Of a stretch of DNA of 64,000 nucleotides, positions 53,108 to 61,339 are shown one piece after another. The DNA is from UBA2336 sp965227265. GTDB lineage: Bacteria; Bacteroidota; Bacteroidia; Cytophagales; Cyclobacteriaceae. The stretch covers positions 2,542,001-2,606,000 of the forward strand of contig OZ245738.1 of the NCBI GenBank assembly GCA_965227265.1. Direction: 5' to 3'. Numbering within the stretch: position 1 is the stretch's first letter; every line of letters starts with the position of its first letter. The notes under the pieces were generated by a model. That model had not been told where the DNA came from. It searched no databases and was given only the letters and a program-made list of their open reading frames with translations. The position numbers and the translations under genes are program-made.

Positions 53108-55078
53108 ATGCGGTATTTATTTTTCTTATTGTTCGTAACGTTAAATCAACTTGCCTTTGCACAAGGGAACGGGTTTCCATACGGACAGATTTCGTTCGAG
53201 CAACTTTCCGCAACCGGTTATACGCGTGACTCATCTGCCTCGGCTGTTGTATTACGTGAATTTGGTGAAGCCTACGTTAGCTCACAACCAGATGAAGGAC
53301 TTATTTTCGAACACCACTACCTGATAAAAATTTTAAAAACCGGAGGCCTTGATAAGGCAAACATTTCCATTCGGCTAAGAAAGGGTGAAACAAAAAAGCA
53401 ACGCCTGTTAAGCATTAAAGCATCATCCTATAATGTGCAAAACTTTAAAATTGAGGAGACAGAGGTTAACGCTAAAAATATCTTCACCGAAAACGTAAAT
53501 AAATACTGGGACGAAAAAAAAATTACTATTCCCAATGTGCGCGTAGGAACTATTATTGAGGTTTACTACACGCTCGATGATCCTATGTTTTTTTACAATT
53601 TTCATACGTGGGAATTTCAGACAGATATTCCTAAAGTGCATAGCGAGTACTGGGCTACTATTCCAGGCAATTACATTTATAATATAACCTGGAGAGGATT
53701 CTTAAAATTCACTAAAAATGAAAGTGAATTGGTAAAAGAGTGTTTCTCAACCGGTGGGTTAAAGTCCGATTGTGGCCGCTACAAATTCGCCATGGAAAAC
53801 ATTCCCGCATTTAAAGAGGAAGGCTACATGACAGCAAAGTCTAACTTCATCTCTGCAGTCTATTTCGAACTTTCGGAGGTCCGTTATTTTGACGGACGTG
53901 TGGATAAGATCACGAAAGATTGGAAAGATGCGGATAATGAAGTTAAGTCAATGCCTCTGGTGGGAGGGCAATTGAAAAAAGGAAAAGACATTATTGAAAA
54001 GATTGAAACTGAATTAGAAGCGATTGCTGATCCGTTTGAAAAAGCTAAGCGAGTGTATTCCTTTATTAATACCTGGTTTACTTGGAACGAAGAGATGGGC
54101 TGGATAAGTGATGATGGAATTAAAAAAGCATTCGAAAAGAAAACAGGTGATGTTGCAGACATTAATCTTTCTTTGATTGCAGCCCTGCGCGCTGCTGGTC
54201 TGAATGTGGAATTAGCGTTACTCTCGACCCGGAGAAATGGTGTGCCGACCGAACTTCACCCGGTAATTACCGATTTCAACTACGTGGTTGCCAAAGTTAA
54301 TATAGGCGACAAATCCTACCTGGTTGATGCAACCGACTCTTTTCGTCCTTTTGGCATGCTGCCATTCCGATGCTTAAATGCTAAAGCAAGAATTTTTCCA
54401 GAGAAGGCCCCATCGTACTGGTATGATATCGTGCCCATCGAAAAGTTTAAAGAGGTAGCTATGATGAACCTTACGCTTAAGCCCGATGGAAAACTTACGG
54501 GCACCGTAGAATATGCTTACTATGGTTATACAGCCTACGAAAAACGGACCGACCTGGCATCTTTCAATAATCAGGAAGAATACCTGACCGATCTGAAGAA
54601 AAAAATGAAACTCGTTACGGTTAATTCTTTTGAAATGGCAGGAACCGATATTTACGATCCGAAAGTTGTGCACAAATTTGATGTGGAAATTGAAGTATTG
54701 GATCAAGTTGGTGACGGATTTTTACTAAATCCTTTTTTAATGGAAAAAATGTCACGTAACCCTTTTAAGCTAACCGAACGTTTATACCCTATTAATTTTG
54801 GAACAGCGCAGGAGCTCACCATTATTTTAAACCTCACTTACCCGGAAAATTTTTCAATTGTTGAAAAGCCAGAGAAGACTTTATTAAGCATTCCGGCCGG
54901 TGGCGGAAAGTTTTTATTTGACATTATCGATAATGGTAACAAAGCCACTATGACCTATTCGTTAACGCTTGCCAAACCGGTGTACACTTCAGTTGAATAT
55001 CAATATATTAAAGAGCTCTATAATCGTGTTGTCCAGGTCCAAAACTTTGATTGGCTTTTTAAGAAGAAACAAGATTAA
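53108..55078 (+). CDS. Secreted DUF3857 / inactive transglutaminase-like protein
   Basis: The 656-residue protein has a signal peptide (FLLFVTLNQLAFAQ), a DUF3857 domain (~60-250), a transglutaminase-like core (~290-440) and a C-terminal DUF2569/DUF3858-type domain. The core keeps FEKAKRVYSFINTWFTWNE and LIAALRAAGLNVELALLSTR, but the nucleophile Cys of the GxCxx motif is absent (TGDVADINLS) and the usual His is Tyr (DFNYVVAKV). It is probably non-catalytic, like many Bacteroidota relatives. It overlaps the convergent permease gene by 4 bases (TTAA). Confidence 0.88.
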   Translation: MRYLFFLLFVTLNQLAFAQGNGFPYGQISFEQLSATGYTRDSSASAVVLREFGEAYVSSQPDEGLIFEHHYLIKILKTGGLDKANISIRLRKGETKKQRLLSIKASSYNVQNFKIEETEVNAKNIFTENVNKYWDEKKITIPNVRVGTIIEVYYTLDDPMFFYNFHTWEFQTDIPKVHSEYWATIPGNYIYNITWRGFLKFTKNESELVKECFSTGGLKSDCGRYKFAMENIPAFKEEGYMTAKSNFISAVYFELSEVRYFDGRVDKITKDWKDADNEVKSMPLVGGQLKKGKDIIEKIETELEAIADPFEKAKRVYSFINTWFTWNEEMGWISDDGIKKAFEKKTGDVADINLSLIAALRAAGLNVELALLSTRRNGVPTELHPVITDFNYVVAKVNIGDKSYLVDATDSFRPFGMLPFRCLNAKARIFPEKAPSYWYDIVPIEKFKEVAMMNLTLKPDGKLTGTVEYAYYGYTAYEKRTDLASFNNQEEYLTDLKKKMKLVTVNSFEMAGTDIYDPKVVHKFDVEIEVLDQVGDGFLLNPFLMEKMSRNPFKLTERLYPINFGTAQELTIILNLTYPENFSIVEKPEKTLLSIPAGGGKFLFDIIDNGNKATMTYSLTLAKPVYTSVEYQYIKELYNRVVQVQNFDWLFKKKQD

Positions 55079-56313
55079 TCGAATCGGATTGCTTTTATGG
55101 GTGTTATTCGGGCAACGATCGCAGTTGGCAAAAGTAGCACGATCGTGACAACCAGAAATGTCAATACATTGAGCATAATCACAACATCCCAATGCCAGCT
55201 TACGGGAACAAAACTCATGTAGTAATCTTCCGGGTTAAGACCAATGAATCTGAACTTATATTGAAGATAACAAAATCCAATCCCTAACGCATTTCCCAAA
55301 AGCAACCCTTTTACAATCAGGTTAACACCATTGTAAACAAAAATAGAACGAATTAATCCGTTTGAGGCTCCCAACGCTTTTAACATCCCGATCATTTGTG
55401 TTCGCTCCATTACTAAAATCAGGATAATCGAAATCATGTTCACGCAAATCACGAAAAGAATTATAACCAGTAAAATTCCGACTTGCCGATCCAACAGCTT
55501 AAGCCATTCAAAAACCTGTAAATATTTTTCTTCCACCGATTCAACATCTTTGTCAAAATTTTTCTTCATGTCTTCTTCTAGCAGCGTTTCAAGTTTAGCC
55601 TGAGCTTCATCAACTGAAACATCATCGCGCAAATAAATTTCAATTCCTCCGGCAATGCTGTCAGACCAATCATTCAGGCGTTGAATCAACCGAATGTCTC
55701 CCAGGATAACTTTGCCATCAAAGTATTCACTCAGATTAGTTTCATAAATGCCACTGACTTTTAGCTTACGGAAGCGGGGCGGATTCTGAAAGAAATGAAT
55801 GGTTACAGCATCACCTACCCTAACGTTAAGCTTATTCGCAATGATTTTACTCACTACAATTTCGTTCGAATAGCCAGAGTCAGGAAAGTGAATAAATCTT
55901 CCCTCAACCATATTGGTTTTAAACGATGTTGTATCGAAACTTTTTCCCACACCTTTTAGTACAACACCCAAAACTTCCGTGTTCGTTTTAATGAGCCCGG
56001 CCTTGTGTGCATATTCCTGCATGTGAGCCACGAAATCCAGTTCATTACGCTTATTATAAACATCAAAGTTGATGTCGAACGGAACCTCCTCAACAGAATT
56101 ATCCATCGAAAACTTTGTGATCAGCAAATGACCATTGAAGCCATAAATACGATTCTTCACCGTTTCCTGAAATCCATTCATGATCAGAAACGAAACAATC
56201 GCAGCGCCCAACCCAAGGCCAATGCTGGCAATTGCTATTTTATGAATCGTAGATGAAAAGCCTTCCTGCTGACCGCGGCTTATTCTTTTCGATATGAAAT
56301 ACGAAAGGTTCAA
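55075..56313 (-). CDS. FtsX-like ABC permease, LolC/LolE type
   Basis: The start is probably TTG 56313 (giving MNLSYFISKRISRGQQ, the usual start of this family). The ATG at 56409 adds 32 atypical residues and runs into the divergent NamZ gene. The ~412-residue protein has one N-terminal TM (~25-45), a large periplasmic MacB_PCD domain, and three C-terminal TMs with MIGMLKALGASNGLIRSIF. It should form part of a lipoprotein-release ABC transporter; no ATPase gene is adjacent. Confidence 0.9.
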   Translation of the reverse strand: MNLSYFISKRISRGQQEGFSSTIHKIAIASIGLGLGAAIVSFLIMNGFQETVKNRIYGFNGHLLITKFSMDNSVEEVPFDINFDVYNKRNELDFVAHMQEYAHKAGLIKTNTEVLGVVLKGVGKSFDTTSFKTNMVEGRFIHFPDSGYSNEIVVSKIIANKLNVRVGDAVTIHFFQNPPRFRKLKVSGIYETNLSEYFDGKVILGDIRLIQRLNDWSDSIAGGIEIYLRDDVSVDEAQAKLETLLEEDMKKNFDKDVESVEEKYLQVFEWLKLLDRQVGILLVIILFVICVNMISIILILVMERTQMIGMLKALGASNGLIRSIFVYNGVNLIVKGLLLGNALGIGFCYLQYKFRFIGLNPEDYYMSFVPVSWHWDVVIMLNVLTFLVVTIVLLLPTAIVARITPIKAIRFD

Positions 56314-56356
56314 GGAATGGCTTAATTTTGGCTTTACCGGGGCAAAATAAAAAGAA

Positions 56357-57532
56357 ATGATCAGGTTATTGGTATTGGGAATTTTTTTGTTCTTCACCGT
56401 AGCATGCAAGGCTCAACCTTCCGTTAAGCAACAACCTTCTATTAATACGCCTGTAGTAACCGGTGCCGATCAAATTGAAAGCTTTTATAAAAAGCTGGCA
56501 GGCAAACGCGTTGCGCTAGTTGTCAATCACACCTCGTTTATTGGCAAAACACATCTGGCGGACTCCTTGCAAGCATTAGGTGTAAACATTGTAAAGATTT
56601 TTGGGCCTGAACATGGGTTCCGTGGCAATGCAGCTGACGGGGAACACGTAAACGACAGTATGGATGTTCGTACGGGAATTTCGCTTGTGTCACTATATGG
56701 AAAAAATAAAAAACCAACGCAGCAACAATTAGCGAATATTGATTTGATAATTTTTGATATTCAGGATGTTGGCACGCGTTTCTACACATACATCAGCACT
56801 ATGCATTATGTGATGGAAGCTTGCGCAGAAGCAAATAAAAAAGTCATCATTCTTGACCGGCCAAATCCAAATGCTTTTGTTGACGGCCCGTTAAACGTAA
56901 AACCCTTTCAATCATTTGTTGCGATGCATCCTATTCCAATCGCACACGGACTGACAATAGGTGAATTAGCGCAAATGATCAATGGCGAAACCTGGCTGGC
57001 AAATAAATTGAAATGCGATATAGAAATTATAAAAGTAAAAAACTGGAAGCATGATGATGAATATGCTTTACCCATCGGACCATCCCCTAATCTTCCCAAC
57101 AACCAAGCGATCCGACTTTATCCCTCAATTTGTTTATTTGAAGGTACTGTAATTAGTCTTGGGCGTGGAACTCCATTTCCATTTCAAGTCTTAGGTAATC
57201 CTGAACTAAAAGACATGACCTTCACCTTTACACCAATAACGATTAAAGGAGTTGCCGTTAAGCCTCCTCACGAAAATAAATTATGTTATGGAATCGATCT
57301 CCGCAACGAAAAGCCTGAACGAAAAATCAATCTAACCTATCTTTTCACGATGTATAAGTCCTATCCCGATAAGGAAAAGTTTTTCATTCCCTACTTCGAT
57401 ATCCTGGCAGGAACACCCATATTAAAACAACAGATCAAGGACGGACTTACAGAAGAACAGATTCGGGAGAGCTGGAAGGTTGATCTTGATAAGTACAAAG
57501 AACTGAGAAAAAAGTATTTACTATACCCATAA
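56357..57532 (+). CDS. namZ: Lipoprotein NamZ-family (DUF1343) exo-beta-N-acetylmuramidase
   Basis: The 391-residue protein has a lipoprotein signal (FFTVACKA, Cys17). The DUF1343 domain shows RVALVVNHTSFIG, IFGPEHGFRGNAADGEHV, IFDIQDVGTRFYTYISTMHY, VIILDRPNP and LIFEGTVISLGRGTPFPFQ-like LFEGTVISLGRGTPFPF. Characterised NamZ enzymes remove N-acetylmuramate from peptidoglycan fragments. It is anchored in the periplasm and is a single gene followed by a heptad palindrome. Confidence 0.92.
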   Translation: MIRLLVLGIFLFFTVACKAQPSVKQQPSINTPVVTGADQIESFYKKLAGKRVALVVNHTSFIGKTHLADSLQALGVNIVKIFGPEHGFRGNAADGEHVNDSMDVRTGISLVSLYGKNKKPTQQQLANIDLIIFDIQDVGTRFYTYISTMHYVMEACAEANKKVIILDRPNPNAFVDGPLNVKPFQSFVAMHPIPIAHGLTIGELAQMINGETWLANKLKCDIEIIKVKNWKHDDEYALPIGPSPNLPNNQAIRLYPSICLFEGTVISLGRGTPFPFQVLGNPELKDMTFTFTPITIKGVAVKPPHENKLCYGIDLRNEKPERKINLTYLFTMYKSYPDKEKFFIPYFDILAGTPILKQQIKDGLTEEQIRESWKVDLDKYKELRKKYLLYP

Positions 57533-57602
57533 CTTCAAACCTCGAGTACAAGCTGCAAGCTTTAATAAGCGGCTAAAAAGCTTGTAGCTTGAAGCTATTT
57601 CT
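57533..57602. repeat. Heptad-periodic palindromic element between namZ and nth
   Basis: The 7-bp units in one phase are TACAAGC, TGCAAGC, then across the centre AAAAAGC, TTGTAGC and TTGAAGC. CAAGCTGCAAGCTT pairs with AAGCTTGTAGCTTG with one mismatch. It fills the gap completely. Confidence 0.75.
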
Positions 57603-58238
57603 ATGACGAAACAAGAAAAAGTTACCGACATCCTAAAAATTCTGGAAAAGCTTTATCCCAATCCTCCTATTCCGCTGGACCATAAGGATGCATACACACT
57701 TTTAATTTCAGTGTTGCTTTCAGCACAGTGTACCGATGTTCGCGTAAATAAAACAACACCTTCACTTTTTAAGCTTGCGGATAATCCATTTGACATGATG
57801 AAGCTTTCGGTCGAAGAGATTAGAGAGATTATAAAACCTTGTGGACTTTCACCTATGAAATCGAAAGGGATCACTGGGCTTTCAAAAATTCTGGTTGAGA
57901 AATATAAAGGCGAGGTGCCCAATACATTTGAAGATTTAGAATCGCTTCCGGCTGTTGGTCATAAAACTGCTTCGGTTGTTATGACGCAATGGTTTGGTAT
58001 TCCCGCCTTTCCGGTTGATACACACATTCACCGGCTTGCTTACCGTTGGGGATTGAGCTCTGGAAAAAATGTTGATCAAACCGAAAAAGATCTCAAGCGA
58101 TTAATTCCTGAAAAAAAATGGAATAAGGCACATCTTCAAATCATTTACTTTGGCCGGGAGTATTGCACAGCGCGCGGCCATGACTGGAAGATGTGCCCGA
58201 TCTGTAAAAAGTATCTGCGTAAAGAATTAAGAGATTAG
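57603..58238 (+). CDS. nth: Endonuclease III-type DNA glycosylase
   Basis: The 211-residue base-excision enzyme has the helix-hairpin-helix LESLPAVGHKTASVV with catalytic Lys121 and catalytic Asp139 in FPVDTHIHRLAYRWG. The C-terminal iron-sulfur loop is altered: Cys188, Cys198 and Cys201 are present with unusual spacing (x9, x2), and the fourth Cys is missing. The 4Fe-4S cluster may be lost, as in some other members. It would remove oxidised pyrimidines. It is followed by fmt with an 18-base gap. Confidence 0.93.
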   Translation: MTKQEKVTDILKILEKLYPNPPIPLDHKDAYTLLISVLLSAQCTDVRVNKTTPSLFKLADNPFDMMKLSVEEIREIIKPCGLSPMKSKGITGLSKILVEKYKGEVPNTFEDLESLPAVGHKTASVVMTQWFGIPAFPVDTHIHRLAYRWGLSSGKNVDQTEKDLKRLIPEKKWNKAHLQIIYFGREYCTARGHDWKMCPICKKYLRKELRD

Positions 58239-58256
58239 TGCGATCTTTGTTTTTGG

Positions 58257-59183
58257 ATGAATTCACTGAAAATAATTTTTATGGGAACGCCTGAATTTGC
58301 GGTTCCCAGCCTCGAAATCCTGGTTGAAAACGAATTCAATGTGGTAGCCGTAATCACCGCCCCTGATAAACCCCAAGGCCGAGGTCAGAAATTGACGGCT
58401 TCACCCATAAAAGAATCTGCTTTACGGCATAATATTCCGGTTTTGCAACCGACTAGTCTTAAGTCGCCTCAGTTTATTGAAGAATTAAAAAGCTATGGCG
58501 CAAACCTTCAAGTCGTGGTGGCTTTCAGGATGTTACCAGAAATTGTTTGGGCGATGCCTGAATTCGGAACATTCAATTTGCACGCTTCCCTCCTTCCCCA
58601 GTACCGCGGAGCTGCGCCTATTAACTGGGCAATTATAAATGGTGAAAAAGAAACCGGAGCGACAACTTTCTTTCTCAAGCATGAGATTGATACGGGAAGT
58701 ATAATCTACCAGGAAAAAGAATCCATCGAAGAAACAGATAACGTTGGAACTCTTTATGAACGCCTAATGTACAAAGGTGCTGGGCTTGTATTGAAAACGG
58801 TGAAAGCAATAGAACATGGGAAATATCCTTCTGTCCCACAAGATCTTAACGCAGAAATCAAACATGCTCCTAAAATATTCAAGGAAACGTGTGAGATAAA
58901 GTGGGATCAGCCCTCAAAAAAAATCGTGGATTTCATTCGTGGACTTAGTCCCTACCCGGCTGCTTGGACAATACTAACTGATAAAACTTTCAAGATATTT
59001 AAAGCTGAATCGACCCCGGTCGACAGTCGACAGTTAACAGTCGACCGTGGACCGATCCGTACGGATAACAAAACACATCTTGATATTAAATCTGCAGACG
59101 GGTGGGTTTCTATTCTGGAGCTTCAACCCGAAGGCAAAAAACGAATGACCATCGAAGAATTTTTCAGAGGCAATAAGTTGTAA
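58257..59183 (+). CDS. fmt: Methionyl-tRNA formyltransferase with a repeat-derived insert
   Basis: The 308-residue enzyme formylates initiator Met-tRNA. The formyl-binding domain has FMGTPEFAVPSLEIL, TAPDKPQGRGQK and the catalytic NLHASLLPQYRGAAPINWA; a C-terminal OB-like domain ends in LELQPEGKKRMTIEEF. Between strands of that domain a palindromic heptad element is translated in frame as PVDSRQLTVDRGP (~residues 254-266). A GATCTTTG box is 7 nt before the ATG. folA follows by 9 bases and its -7-like box overlaps the fmt stop. Confidence 0.95.
   Translation: MNSLKIIFMGTPEFAVPSLEILVENEFNVVAVITAPDKPQGRGQKLTASPIKESALRHNIPVLQPTSLKSPQFIEELKSYGANLQVVVAFRMLPEIVWAMPEFGTFNLHASLLPQYRGAAPINWAIINGEKETGATTFFLKHEIDTGSIIYQEKESIEETDNVGTLYERLMYKGAGLVLKTVKAIEHGKYPSVPQDLNAEIKHAPKIFKETCEIKWDQPSKKIVDFIRGLSPYPAAWTILTDKTFKIFKAESTPVDSRQLTVDRGPIRTDNKTHLDIKSADGWVSILELQPEGKKRMTIEEFFRGNKL
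59017..59053 (+). repeat. Heptad-periodic palindrome inside fmt
   Basis: The units are CGGTCGA, CAGTCGA, CAGTTAA, CAGTCGA and CCGTGGA, one 7-bp phase. Bases 59018-59053 match their own reverse complement at all but a few positions, centred on GTTAAC. It encodes an insert in the C-terminal domain of Fmt. Confidence 0.85.
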
Positions 59184-59188
59184 CTTTC
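59181..59188 (+). promoter_or_regulatory. folA: -7-like box before folA
   Basis: TAACTTTC begins at the fmt stop codon and is followed by CGAT and the folA ATG. Confidence 0.35.
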
Positions 59189-59192
59189 CGAT

Positions 59193-59693
59193 ATGATTAT
59201 TTCACTGATTGCAGCGCTTACGGAAAATCGTGTTATTGGCAAAAGCAATGATCTGCCCTGGCATTTGCCGGATGATATGAAGTATTTCATGCAAACAACA
59301 CTAGGGCACCATGTTATTATGGGCCGGAAAAACTACGAGTCGATCCCCACTAAATTCAGACCGCTGCCCAATCGTACGAACATTGTTGTAACCCGACAGG
59401 AAGAATATGATGCTCCTGGATGTATTGTTGTAAATTCAATACCGGCAGGAATTGATATTGCTATCGACAACCATGAATTAGAAATATTTATTATTGGCGG
59501 AGCTGAGATTTATACGCAAAGTCTAGCATTCGCAAACCGGTTATACCTCACGGAGATTCAAACTTCATTAGAAGGAGACGCTTTCTTTCCTATGTTTAAT
59601 AAACATGAATGGAATGAAGTTTCCAGGAAAAAGCATCCGGTTGATGAAAAACATCAATACGGTTTTGACTTTGTTATTTATGAAAAGAAATAA
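59193..59693 (+). CDS. folA: Dihydrofolate reductase
   Basis: The 166-residue NADPH enzyme reduces dihydrofolate. It shows SLIAALTENRVIGKSNDLPW, LPDDMKYF with the active-site Asp, VIMGRKNYESIP for cofactor binding, and IFIIGGAEIYTQSL. Length is normal. It is probably cotranscribed with fmt and also read from its own close promoter box. Confidence 0.96.
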   Translation: MIISLIAALTENRVIGKSNDLPWHLPDDMKYFMQTTLGHHVIMGRKNYESIPTKFRPLPNRTNIVVTRQEEYDAPGCIVVNSIPAGIDIAIDNHELEIFIIGGAEIYTQSLAFANRLYLTEIQTSLEGDAFFPMFNKHEWNEVSRKKHPVDEKHQYGFDFVIYEKK

Positions 59694-59703
59694 ATCTTAT
59701 TTG

Positions 59704-59711
59704 TAACTTTC
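59704..59711 (+). promoter_or_regulatory. -7-like box before the small membrane protein gene
   Basis: TAACTTTC, then AGACT, then ATG: the same motif and spacing as at folA. Confidence 0.35.
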
Positions 59712-59716
59712 AGACT

Positions 59717-60094
59717 ATGGAATCACACAAACGCATCCTCGGCATTTTATTTATCGTATCCGGAACACTCTCGATTTTCGGAATGATATTCGTAATGGCT
59801 TTCTTTTCATTTCTTTTCCCCATGGTGTTGCAGGAAGTTCCTGCTGAAGATCAATGGGCGGTCGAGTGGCTTGTACCGATGCTTCAGACGATAGGAATGT
59901 CGGTCATTATTTTATTTGCTATTCCAAAAATTATTGCGGGAATCGGATTGCTTAATCAAAAGCCGTGGGCTTTGACGATGGCGTTGATTTACGGCTGCTT
60001 AAGTGTGTTCAGCTTCCCGATCGGTACAGCGTTATGCATCTATACGATTTGGGTATATGTTGAAGATAACAAAGCAAAACGTGCAACCGCATAA
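59717..60094 (+). CDS. Small three- to four-helix membrane protein
   Basis: The 125-residue protein has hydrophobic segments at ~7-32, ~54-72 and ~84-115 with little between them. I do not recognise a specific family; the pattern resembles DUF4064-like membrane proteins. It shares one base with the SDR start, so the two are coupled. Confidence 0.7.
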   Translation: MESHKRILGILFIVSGTLSIFGMIFVMAFFSFLFPMVLQEVPAEDQWAVEWLVPMLQTIGMSVIILFAIPKIIAGIGLLNQKPWALTMALIYGCLSVFSFPIGTALCIYTIWVYVEDNKAKRATA

Positions 60095-60903
60095 TGGCAA
60101 AGCTTATCAATAAAGTTATTTGGGTCACAGGAGCATCTTCAGGTATTGGCGAAGCACTTGTTTATGAGCTCGCTAAAAAAAATGTAAAGCTTATTATTTC
60201 TTCGCGCAGAAAAGAAGAGCTTGAACGAGTAAAGGGTAATTGCATCCCGCAGGCACAGCCTAACATTCGCGTGCTTCCGCTTGATCTGGCAGAGCCTTCA
60301 ACACTCAAGTTAAGCGCAGAAGCAGCCATCCAGCTTTTTGGTCATGTCGATATCTTAATTAACAATGGTGGAATTAGCCAGCGCAGCTTGGCAAAAGATA
60401 CTACACTCGATGTTGATCGCAAGATCATGGAGATTGACTATTTCGGTACCATTGCGTTAACCAAATATCTGCTTCCGCACTTTATAAAACGTAAGTCGGG
60501 ACATTATGTAACAATCACCAGCGTGATGGGCATTATCGGAACTGCCTACCGGACAGGCTATGCGGCTGCGAAGCATGCGCTGCACGGGTTTTTTGATTCG
60601 TTGCGTGCTGAGCTTTGGAATGAAAGCAAAAACATTTTTGTAACGCTGGTCTGTCCGGGCTGGATTCACACCAATATCTCGGTTAATGCTCTGGTTGGTG
60701 ATGGTTCGCAGAATAAATCCATGGATGAAACCACAGGTGCCGGTATGGATCGGTTTGTTTTCGCCAAGAAAATGATCAAAGCAATCGAAGCCCGAAAAGA
60801 AGAGGTTTACATTGGTGGTGCTAAAGAAGTATCCGCCATTCGGATGAAACGATTTTTCCCGAAACTCTTCTCAAAGATTGTTCGGAAAGCTAAAGTGCGT
60901 TAA
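60094..60903 (+). CDS. Short-chain dehydrogenase/reductase
   Basis: The 269-residue Rossmann enzyme has the cofactor motif TGASSGIG (residues ~10-17), the NNGGIS version of NNAG, and the catalytic Ser plus YxxxK in RTGYAAAKHALHGFF. The C-terminal ~60 residues are basic. It resembles DHRS7-like SDRs acting on lipids or retinoid-like substrates; the substrate is unknown. Its TAA shares TTAA with the stop of the broken outer-membrane gene. Confidence 0.92.
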   Translation: MAKLINKVIWVTGASSGIGEALVYELAKKNVKLIISSRRKEELERVKGNCIPQAQPNIRVLPLDLAEPSTLKLSAEAAIQLFGHVDILINNGGISQRSLAKDTTLDVDRKIMEIDYFGTIALTKYLLPHFIKRKSGHYVTITSVMGIIGTAYRTGYAAAKHALHGFFDSLRAELWNESKNIFVTLVCPGWIHTNISVNALVGDGSQNKSMDETTGAGMDRFVFAKKMIKAIEARKEEVYIGGAKEVSAIRMKRFFPKLFSKIVRKAKVR

Positions 60904-61339
60904 TGGATATGTACGCCTGCTGAAAAGCCCGGCCATTGCTCAAGCATTTTTCCGCTAACCACGCTTCTTGACTCCAGGAAAGAAGGACTAATTCCCTCGG
61001 TCGATTTAGACCAATAAAAATTATACGTTACAGCAGCAAAGAGATAGATGGAAGTAAGCTTAGGATGCAACCGCGTACCGATCTGAACTTTCGGACGCTT
61101 AACAAACTTAGTTCTTTGGTGATAGTTTTAGCTTCATGATTTATATGAAGGATTTCAATTCCGTAGGCAATGTACCTGAACTCACCCATGCCTGCTACTG
61201 AAGAACGGTTATAAACGTAATGCTTGTGACCATATCCCAACGCCCAACTTTTCTGATTAGAGATAAATCCATTTGAGCTATTTGAAAAAATCAAAGAGTT
61301 TAAAATATGCCGGTCGAAGACACATTTTAAATCATTCAA
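60900..61339 (-). pseudogene. Broken outer-membrane beta-barrel gene (frameshifted, N-terminus missing)
   Basis: No intact gene fills this 440-base stretch. In one minus frame 61339-~61110 reads a barrel-like sequence (KSWALGYGHKHYVYNRSS, GEFRYIAYGIEILHI). It then runs out of sense, while the next frame from ~61130 continues plausibly with KRPKVQIGTRLHPKLTSIYL and YNFYWSKSTEGIS, ending in a barrel-like FSAGVHIH and a TAA at 60900. A single indel near 61105-61120 would join them. The first frame opens directly after the MG2 stop with a TTG and no signal peptide, so the front end is also missing. It could be a true pseudogene or a sequence error plus truncation. Confidence 0.65.
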
